Shown: in pieces, positions 57,971 to 64,000 of the stretch
Numbering within the stretch: the stretch's first letter is position 1
How the letters are laid out: every line of letters starts with the position of its first letter
Assembly (NCBI RefSeq): GCF_027359675.1
Contig: NZ_CP114786.1
Coordinates: forward strand, 1,116,001-1,180,000
DNA: 64,000 nucleotides
From: Roseibium sp. Sym1
Lineage (GTDB): Bacteria > Pseudomonadota > Alphaproteobacteria > Rhizobiales > Stappiaceae
Reading direction: 5' to 3'
Notes under the pieces: generated by a model
Databases searched by the model: none
Told to the model about the DNA's origin: nothing
What the model saw: the letters and a program-made list of their open reading frames with translations, nothing else
Made by a program: the position numbers and the translations under genes

Positions 57971-60412
57971 TCAGGTCGTCGCATCGGACGCTTCGTAACC
58001 CGCAACCGGCATTCGGTCGGGCTGACGGGATTTCAAATAGAGCGACAGTATTGCTGGCCCGACCGTCATTTCCGCAACCAGCGCGATTGCGGAGCCCATC
58101 ACCATCAGCGCCCCGAAGGTCTGTATGTTCGACATGGTGGACAATCCGAACACCGCGAAACTCAACATGACCACCAGCGTTGTCGCAAACAGCGCCCCGC
58201 CAATGTCGTGGACGGACGCGCGCACGGCTTCGACAACATCGTCCTGCTCCGGCAATTTCTGGCGCAGGGCGTGGAAGAAGTGAAGCGTGTCATCCACGAT
58301 CAGGCCGGTGATGATGCCGCCGATCAGAACAGTGAATGTGTCCAGCGGCAATCCCAGAAAACCCATGATACCGAGAAGGATCACGAAAGGCGCGACATTC
58401 GGCACAATACTCAGCAGACCGAGCCCGGAGGACTGGAATGCAAGCGCCATGAACGCGGTCACGAAAACCATGGCGATGAAGTAGCTGAGCGACATGCTGT
58501 CAAGCACGGCCTTGGACGTCTGTGCAAGCAGAACGATAAGCCCCGTCGCCTCCACGTCCGCCGTATCGCCAAGTGCGGTCTGGAAGCGTGATTCGATCGT
58601 TGCCACCAATTCCGAGTAGCGCTTGGCTTCCAGCCAAGGGGTCTGGAAGGAGACGCGGCCGGTGCTGTAGTCCATGCTGACATAGCGCTTCATGTCGTCG
58701 ATTCCCTGACCTTCGAGCAGCAGGATCTGATCCCAGATCTCGTCCTGACCGGGAAGGCGGAGTGCCGCCGGGTCGCCGTCATGGATCGCCTGATTGGTTT
58801 CCTCGATGAAGGAAATGATGCTCGTGTGGCGCCCGATCGGAACATCGACGGCCGCGTAGACCGCTCTCGCGGTCTCGTCCACCGTCTTCAGGATCGTCTC
58901 GTCCCGGAAATCCCGCCCTCCTTTCGGAGAGACGACCATCTCCAGATTGACAGTACCGTGATAGCGCTCGTCGATATATTCGGTCGCGGTGCGCGCGGGG
59001 TTGCTTTCCGGCAGCCACAGCAGCGAATTGTGGGAATAGTCGAGCCGCATGATTCCCGCCACGGCAACGGCCAGTACGACCGCAGAAGCCGCCAGGACAT
59101 GATAGGGACGCGTCGCGCTCATTGCCGCGATGCGGGCCATCAATCGCGGCACCGGTCCCGGTGCAGCCTGCTGGCGGTCCAGAAAGCGTTTGGGCAAGGT
59201 CCGGAAAATGATGGTCACCCAGAAGAGCGACAACAGGTAGGACACCGCTACGGACACCAGTCCGAACAGCCCGAGATCGGTGATGGGGGCCAACGGAGAG
59301 GCAATCAGGCCGGCAAGGCCGCCCGCCGTCGTCAGCGCGGTGAACAGGATCGGCGTGTTGCTGTTCCCGACGGCGCGCCGGATGGCTGCGGGACCCGTTT
59401 TCTCCTGCGCCCGCGCCTTCAGCAAGGCGGCCGTGAAATGGACATAGGTACACAGGCCGACAACCAGCGTCATCGGAATGAGCAGCTGCACAGGCGGCGT
59501 GACGGAAACCCCGAACGCCGAAACGGTGGCAAGCGTCGTGAGAATGCCGGTCAGAAAATTCACGAAAGCGCCGAAGCCGATCAGGAGGCTGCGGTGCAGA
59601 ACCAGCATGGTCAGAACCGTGATGATCAGGCAGGCCAGCGTAAAGCGCGGCATGTCCCGCTCCATCATGCGGACGATTTCCGTGCTGACCACGGGAGCGC
59701 CGGCGATATTGACGATGAAATCCTCACCTTGATAGCGGGACACGATCTCCCGGGCTGCGGCCGTCATCTCCGCATATTGCGGCGCACCGAGCAACGTTCG
59801 CTCCGCAAGTGGCGTAAAGCTTACGCTGCAGGTCACGCCGTTCGCCGGATCCGGCGTGCAGTCGGAGGCATCCGGGGCATAGCGATAGGGTTCGATGACA
59901 ATGGAAACCGTTCCGCCATCTTCCGAAATGATGAAGTTGCGGTAGAGCGGCGTTTCCACGATGCGTTCGCGCAACTCCCGCGGGTCACGCCCGCGCACGA
60001 GCATGTTGCGAACGAGCTCCTCCAGATAGACGCCGCCGTTCTCGTACTCGATGAACGGAATGTTGTAGGGACTGAAGATCTCCGAGACATGCGGCACACC
60101 GTCCGCGATCTCGTTGTGAAGCTCGGAAAACCTGGTCAGGAAGGCCGTATCGAACACATCCGGCGCCGATACGGAAACAATCAGGCGGTTGTCTTGCCCG
60201 AATTCCCGCCGCATCTCGTAATAAGTCGCCAGCGCGGGATCGTTCTTGTGCATGAAGGCTTCCACGCGCCCGTCCTTCTGGATGTTCGGCAGGTTTGCTG
60301 CAATGAAACCCGCGATCAGAAGAAGTGCGAGCGGGAGCACCTTGAGACGATGATTGTAGATACCGCAAAGGATCCAGGAGACCGCGGCTTCGATGGCTGC
60401 AAACACGCGCAT
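57971..60412 (-). CDS. MMPL/RND-family transporter
   Basis: An 813-residue inner-membrane exporter. One N-terminal membrane helix (LPLALLLIAGFIAANLP) is followed by a large periplasmic loop, a bundle of helices (about 245-420), a second loop and a second bundle (about 640-800), the two-fold RND plan; sterol-sensing-like LLSIVPNVAPFVILLGIMGF is present. It lies 68 bases downstream of a lipoprotein-sorting-like gene. The pair is common in secondary-metabolite clusters and probably exports a lipophilic product. The start at MRVFAAIEA is preferred to one 8 codons earlier. Confidence 0.88.
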   Translation of the reverse strand: MRVFAAIEAAVSWILCGIYNHRLKVLPLALLLIAGFIAANLPNIQKDGRVEAFMHKNDPALATYYEMRREFGQDNRLIVSVSAPDVFDTAFLTRFSELHNEIADGVPHVSEIFSPYNIPFIEYENGGVYLEELVRNMLVRGRDPRELRERIVETPLYRNFIISEDGGTVSIVIEPYRYAPDASDCTPDPANGVTCSVSFTPLAERTLLGAPQYAEMTAAAREIVSRYQGEDFIVNIAGAPVVSTEIVRMMERDMPRFTLACLIITVLTMLVLHRSLLIGFGAFVNFLTGILTTLATVSAFGVSVTPPVQLLIPMTLVVGLCTYVHFTAALLKARAQEKTGPAAIRRAVGNSNTPILFTALTTAGGLAGLIASPLAPITDLGLFGLVSVAVSYLLSLFWVTIIFRTLPKRFLDRQQAAPGPVPRLMARIAAMSATRPYHVLAASAVVLAVAVAGIMRLDYSHNSLLWLPESNPARTATEYIDERYHGTVNLEMVVSPKGGRDFRDETILKTVDETARAVYAAVDVPIGRHTSIISFIEETNQAIHDGDPAALRLPGQDEIWDQILLLEGQGIDDMKRYVSMDYSTGRVSFQTPWLEAKRYSELVATIESRFQTALGDTADVEATGLIVLLAQTSKAVLDSMSLSYFIAMVFVTAFMALAFQSSGLGLLSIVPNVAPFVILLGIMGFLGLPLDTFTVLIGGIITGLIVDDTLHFFHALRQKLPEQDDVVEAVRASVHDIGGALFATTLVVMLSFAVFGLSTMSNIQTFGALMVMGSAIALVAEMTVGPAILSLYLKSRQPDRMPVAGYEASDATT

Positions 60413-60480
60413 GGGAACACCCCCTCGGCTGGGCACCGGGGGCGGCCGGCCGAAACCGCCGCGCCCCGGGTCCGGAAAGA

Positions 60481-61374
60481 TCAGTTGGTAACGGCTTCAC
60501 TGCGGAAGTGGCGGAAAGCGCTCGCGGCGGACCCCATGTCTTCCAGCTCGAAAAATGCGTCCGGCAGGCCGACATTGAACACTTCGCCTTCGGTCTTGAA
60601 ATCCGAAAACGAGATCACGCGGCCTTCCTTGATGGTGGACACGCGGTAACGCGCCGGTGCGAACACGCCGTTGACCCAGCGCATGTCCAAGGTTTCAAGG
60701 ATGCGCTGCTCGTTGGGAGCATCGGCGTTGAAGCTGGAATACATAGGCATGAAGGTTTCGGTGTCCGCCCACAGCTCACCGTCGCGCAGGCCCAGCCGTA
60801 TGACCTCCTGTTCGTTGCGCGGGTTCACGTAGACCTTGTAAACTGGATATCCGTTGTAGACGCCTGTTCCCAGCATCTTGCAGTCATAGTCGCGCGCCTG
60901 GCGGATCAGCATCTCCCCGACCGCAAGATCGGATCCGTAAAGACGCTGGCTCAGGTCTTCGGACTTCACGTCAACGACTTTCTGGGAGGAGGGCAGCCAT
61001 ACCCAGACCTTGTCGGCCAGGCCCGGAACGAAGTTGTCGTGGACGTAGGATTCGACATCTCGCAATTCAGGCGGATCGAACACGATGGAGCGCAAACGCC
61101 GGTTGATGCCGTAATTCTTGTGCGCCGCAGCGATCCTGCGGGTTTTCACGGCACCGGTCTCGTCCGTGATCTTCATGTGGACGATACGCCAGCTGTCGTA
61201 GCCGTTATACCGGTTCTGGACACCCTCAAGCACCTGGCGGCAATCGGTCAGAACAGGTGATGTCGGAACGGCCGGCTCGACCAGCGGCTTCTGATCATCC
61301 GCCAGAACCGGTGCCGACATGGAAAGGCAAAGCAGAGCGCCCGCCATGGAAAGTGACTTGGCAAGAAGTTTCAT
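60481..61374 (-). CDS. Outer-membrane lipoprotein-sorting-like periplasmic protein
   Basis: A 297-residue secreted protein with a signal peptide (KLLAKSLSMAGALLCLSMSA, cleavage probably after VLA). The mature region has the LolA/LolB-like fold pattern of the outer-membrane lipoprotein-sorting family (VYKVYVNPRNEQEVIRLGLR; DMRWVNGVFAPARYRVSTIK; FSDFKTEGEVFN). These proteins typically accompany MMPL/RND pumps as periplasmic partners. First gene of a two-gene operon with the transporter. Confidence 0.82.
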   Translation of the reverse strand: MKLLAKSLSMAGALLCLSMSAPVLADDQKPLVEPAVPTSPVLTDCRQVLEGVQNRYNGYDSWRIVHMKITDETGAVKTRRIAAAHKNYGINRRLRSIVFDPPELRDVESYVHDNFVPGLADKVWVWLPSSQKVVDVKSEDLSQRLYGSDLAVGEMLIRQARDYDCKMLGTGVYNGYPVYKVYVNPRNEQEVIRLGLRDGELWADTETFMPMYSSFNADAPNEQRILETLDMRWVNGVFAPARYRVSTIKEGRVISFSDFKTEGEVFNVGLPDAFFELEDMGSAASAFRHFRSEAVTN

Positions 61375-61777
61375 CTGAATTCCCCCGATGACAATAACTG
61401 AACGCTCTGTGGGCGCTCGATCACGGGAGACACACTGCGGCAAAGCTTGCTGGAAATAAAAACCTGTAATGCACAAATACTTGCCGCAAAATCACACGAT
61501 TTTTCAAATTGTCATATCATGTTTACTGCGTCACAAACGAAAGAGAAGACGACCAAAGAAATAAAATCAATACTTTCCGGGCCTTCAGTCAGATTTCCTC
61601 CAGAAAGACACCGCAAAATTCGTAAATATGATTTTGTGTCGCCTTATATGACGTTTTCCAAAAATACATTTCCAAAAATTTCGACACCGCATTGTCGCTG
61701 ATTTCGCTAGATTTTTCCGCGTTCAAAGAACTGGCACCGGCATTATTGCCAATCGTTCATACCTCTGGATTTGTTCA
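61375..61777. other. Divergent promoter region
   Basis: About 400 bases between the lipoprotein-sorting gene and trpF-like gene, AT-rich from 61480 to 61690. It must hold promoters in both directions; no clear palindrome or gene was found. Confidence 0.6.
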
Positions 61778-62443
61778 ATGGATATCAAGATCTGCGGCGC
61801 GACGACTTTGGAAGAGATTGAGCTTCTGCAACAGGAAGGTGCCCGCTACACGGGTCTCTGGACCGGTATCGACGGTCACCGTTACAATCTGGACGACACT
61901 CTGTTCCACACGCTCGCGGATCGTTGCCGGCGCATCATTCCGGTGGCCGTGTGCGTTCGCAAGCCTGTCGCCGGGCTGGTCAACCTCCTTAAGGAGACCC
62001 GGGTTCGACATGTCCAGCTTCACGGTTTCAACGCGCCCAGGGATGTGGCCCTTCTCAAGCAAGCCGGCTACACGGTAATCAAGACACTTCACCTGAAGGA
62101 TGACGGATCCTGTCTTGAGGAACGCTGGATCGAGGCCTACGCGAAGCTCGGCACAGATATTTTCCTGGCGGACAGGTACCAGGATCCGTCCAGGATCGGC
62201 AGCACGGGCCAGCCTCTGCCGGACTCCGTTGCCGAAAAATGGATGGGTCGCCTCGCCGGACACCGCATCTGGCTGGCGGGCGGCCTGAATGTCGAACGCG
62301 TCTCCCTGCTGTCGGAAGGTGGCCGGGTCGAAACAGCGGACATCGACACTGCCGCGCGGCACCTCGGCAAGATTGCCCGCAAGGCGAGCCGCCTGCTCGT
62401 CACCGCCTCTCGGCCGGCCGGCCTGTTCAAGGAAACGGCATGA
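61778..62443 (+). CDS. TrpF-like phosphoribosylanthranilate isomerase paralogue
   Basis: A 221-residue barrel protein. It keeps the N-terminal DIKICGATT with the catalytic Cys, VRHVQLHGF, and the general-acid Asp in FLADRYQDPSRIGSTG. WLAGGLNVERV is also TrpF-like. The usual GGTG phosphate loop reads GSTG, and the C-terminal VDxxSGxE region reads ETADIDTAARHL. It may have a changed substrate. The stop overlaps the TrpA-like start by ATGA. Confidence 0.8.
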   Translation: MDIKICGATTLEEIELLQQEGARYTGLWTGIDGHRYNLDDTLFHTLADRCRRIIPVAVCVRKPVAGLVNLLKETRVRHVQLHGFNAPRDVALLKQAGYTVIKTLHLKDDGSCLEERWIEAYAKLGTDIFLADRYQDPSRIGSTGQPLPDSVAEKWMGRLAGHRIWLAGGLNVERVSLLSEGGRVETADIDTAARHLGKIARKASRLLVTASRPAGLFKETA

Positions 62444-63231
62444 CCGCCATGGCGCAGCTTCTCAAACGGCCGGACCCCGAAACGCGCAGTCTGTGCCCGC
62501 TGATCATGGCTGGTGATCCTGATCTGCAGACAACCCGTTCCCTGCTGCAGGCATGCGTCGATCTGCGCATCGGCATGGTCGAACTCTGCGTCCCCTTTCA
62601 CAGAGCTTTTACGGATGGTCCGACCTTGCAGCGTGCGCATGCCAGGGGCCTTGCCGCCGGAACGGACCTGGAAGCCGTCCTGGCCGTCATCCGCGATTTC
62701 AGCCACAACATGGATATCGTCCTGCTCGCCGACTGTTCGCACACGCTCCTGCCCAACGGCTTTGCACCGGTATGCGAAAAAGCACGCGAGGCTGGTGCCG
62801 CCGCTATCCTTCCGCACGGTCTTCCGCCCCGCCTCGCACCGGAATTCATCAGCGCCGCCAACGGAATGATCCCGGTTGTGGGAACCCTCTATGTAAATTC
62901 CGCAGACGATGTCTGCCGCAAGGTTCTCGCGCACAGCAGCGCCTTCATCTATCTGGTTTCGGCCTATGGCCGGTCGGGAGGGCAGGCAGGGCCCGACGCC
63001 GGCCTTCGCCTGCGGATCACCGACCTCAAGCTGCGGACGCGCCTGCCGATCGCGCTCGGCTTCGGCCTCAAGACCCCCGCCAACGTCTCGGACGCCTTCT
63101 CGATGGGCTGCGACATAGCGATCGTCGGAAGCGCGGTATCGGCCGCGGTCGAAAGCGGAATCCGGACCGGCGACCCGGTGCGCCCGGCACGGGAACTCAT
63201 GGAAGCCCTGAACGCGGGCGTCCCGGCATGA
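62440..63231 (+). CDS. TrpA-like (tryptophan synthase alpha) paralogue
   Basis: A 263-residue barrel protein. LCPLIMAGDPDLQTTRSLL, catalytic Glu in GMVELCVPF, the Asp in TDGPTLQRAHARGL and ALGFGLKTPANV place it in the TrpA family. The usual PFSDPxADGP loop is PFHRAFTDGP, and the GVTG loop is GRSG, so indole-glycerol-phosphate cleavage is uncertain. Coupled by ATGA overlaps to the TrpF-like gene before and the AfsA-like gene after. It could partner the TrpB at 49792 or supply a triose phosphate. Confidence 0.78.
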   Translation: MTAMAQLLKRPDPETRSLCPLIMAGDPDLQTTRSLLQACVDLRIGMVELCVPFHRAFTDGPTLQRAHARGLAAGTDLEAVLAVIRDFSHNMDIVLLADCSHTLLPNGFAPVCEKAREAGAAAILPHGLPPRLAPEFISAANGMIPVVGTLYVNSADDVCRKVLAHSSAFIYLVSAYGRSGGQAGPDAGLRLRITDLKLRTRLPIALGFGLKTPANVSDAFSMGCDIAIVGSAVSAAVESGIRTGDPVRPARELMEALNAGVPA

Positions 63232-64000
63232 CGGCTCTCGACCGGCGACAGGACCCGCGCAACCATGTCCTGAGAAACCTTGCCACCGACCGGCGGCTGA
63301 CGGCCGAACTGGTCGTGGACCGCCAGCATCCGTTTTTCTTCGATCACCCGCTCGACCACGTCCCGGGGCTGCTGCTCCTTGAGGGCGCGACACAGCTCGC
63401 GCAGTCGGATGCGCGACGCCCCCAATTCGTCGGTTCCGTCACCGCCCGGTTCGAGAAATACGCCCTGTTCAACGAAACGATTGACCTGAGCGCCGACAGG
63501 ACAGAGGCGAGCGGCCGCACGCGGTACGACGTCGCGCTGGCCCAAGATGGAAGGACCCGTGCGCATGTCAGCGTGGAACTGGTAGATTTCGACCGCGACT
63601 TTGCCGGCAGATGCGCTCGGCGGGCCGAGGTGCACCCCTGTCCGCCGGGTCCCTTGAACAAGTCGAACCCTGAGAATGTCCTGATTTCCGAACCGCAGGT
63701 GACGGCCTCCAGTGTCAGGGCGCACATCCTGTCCGCATCCGGAAACTGCCTGCTGACCGACAGCATCTGCACAGTCCACCCGCTGTTCATGCTGGAGTGT
63801 TTCATGCAGGTTCAGCGCTACCTCAACGCGCAGCACCCGGATCCTGGCCGCATGCGTGACATCCTCACGGGTGTCACGTTTTCGCAGATCCTGCCCGTTC
63901 GGGACAGTTCGCTGCCGATGACGGTCGAGGGCACCGCCGATTTCATGTTTTCCCAAAATGGAAGAGCTTCACGGACAGCGAACATTGCCGTCTGCGGCAG
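63228..64000 (+). CDS. AfsA-domain (A-factor biosynthesis hotdog) protein, partial
   Basis: An open frame running off the window end, 257 codons visible. HPFFFDHPLDHVPGLLLLEG (about residues 34-53), followed by ATQLAQ, is the AfsA hotdog motif known from gamma-butyrolactone synthases, which condense a beta-ketoacyl chain with a three-carbon phosphate. A second hotdog-like half appears from about residue 160 (ENVLISEPQV; CTVHPLFMLECFMQ). The ATG overlaps the trpA-like stop by ATGA. AfsA proteins are rare in alphaproteobacteria. The C-terminus is outside the window. Confidence 0.8.
   Translation, partial: MTALDRRQDPRNHVLRNLATDRRLTAELVVDRQHPFFFDHPLDHVPGLLLLEGATQLAQSDARRPQFVGSVTARFEKYALFNETIDLSADRTEASGRTRYDVALAQDGRTRAHVSVELVDFDRDFAGRCARRAEVHPCPPGPLNKSNPENVLISEPQVTASSVRAHILSASGNCLLTDSICTVHPLFMLECFMQVQRYLNAQHPDPGRMRDILTGVTFSQILPVRDSSLPMTVEGTADFMFSQNGRASRTANIAVCG

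Noticed and set aside
58781..60649. A 622-codon plus-strand frame opposite the RND transporter
   Set aside because: Antisense shadow with Arg/Gln-rich low-complexity translation.
45708..63231. A housekeeping tryptophan operon
   Set aside because: trpC and trpD are missing, trpE and trpG are unfused, genes are on both strands and mixed with UbiD, B3/4 and transport genes, and TrpF/TrpA loops are altered.

Overview
The window looks like the chromosome of an alphaproteobacterium of the order Hyphomicrobiales (Rhizobiales), possibly a marine Stappiaceae/Roseibium relative. The order mutM - enoyl-CoA hydratase - rpsT - (rhodanese) - dnaA - dnaN - recF - gyrB, the tight hslV-GNAT-hslU cluster, the PmtA-type phospholipid methyltransferase and the uniformly GC-rich core support this. 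The genus is inference; no rRNA is present.

1-30.2 kb is ordinary core chromosome. It holds a membrane GGDEF protein, hslUV with an embedded acetyltransferase, an FMN reductase, pmtA, dnaJ/dnaK, a glycine-rich membrane protein, an alkB homologue, an OsmC protein with a divergent GntR regulator and a clear palindromic operator, ubiB/ubiE, mutM, an enoyl-CoA hydratase, rpsT, a candidate origin region, dnaA-dnaN-recF-gyrB, a HemG-like flavodoxin, a GGDEF-EAL protein, an RlpA-like protein, a likely small RNA and an FeS-type photolyase.

30.17-43.53 kb is an integrative mobilizable element. It sits in tRNA-Arg(CCG) and is bounded by a 47-bp direct repeat of the tRNA 3' end. Its backbone is an initiator-like gene with internal palindromic repeats, mobC, a relaxase with two completely nested ColE1-style genes, an Arc-like regulator facing a small RHH protein, an excisionase-like gene and a tyrosine integrase. 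Its AT-richer cargo includes a predicted barrel protein next to a Xre-RES toxin-antitoxin pair and a DUF1778-GNAT pair. The cargo also carries a compact nucleotide module: thymidylate-synthase-like, ImmA/IrrE peptidase and DNPH1/deoxyribosyltransferase-like genes, with a convergent P-loop kinase. I consider this module the best candidate for an undescribed defence or nucleotide-modification system.

43.5-45.6 kb is a scar. It contains an IS481-family element with an internally deleted transposase and a decayed second integrase split by a 250-bp MITE-like insertion.

45.7-64 kb appears to be a biosynthetic cluster built from paralogues of tryptophan enzymes. Minus-strand genes run trpE-like, trpG-like, cupin, trpB, ubiD, flavodoxin, AroQ chorismate mutase, B3/4 (tRNA-editing-like) protein and a LysE exporter. 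Plus-strand genes are a DUF1772 protein, ubiX and a response regulator, followed by a second, broken ubiD. An MMPL/RND pump with a lipoprotein-sorting partner lies opposite a translationally coupled trpF-like, trpA-like and AfsA-domain operon that runs off the window. trpC and trpD are absent here, and hallmark loops in TrpF and TrpA are altered. I infer an aromatic amino-acid analogue or AfsA-type signal rather than housekeeping tryptophan synthesis. All similarity statements are by eye; no search was run.
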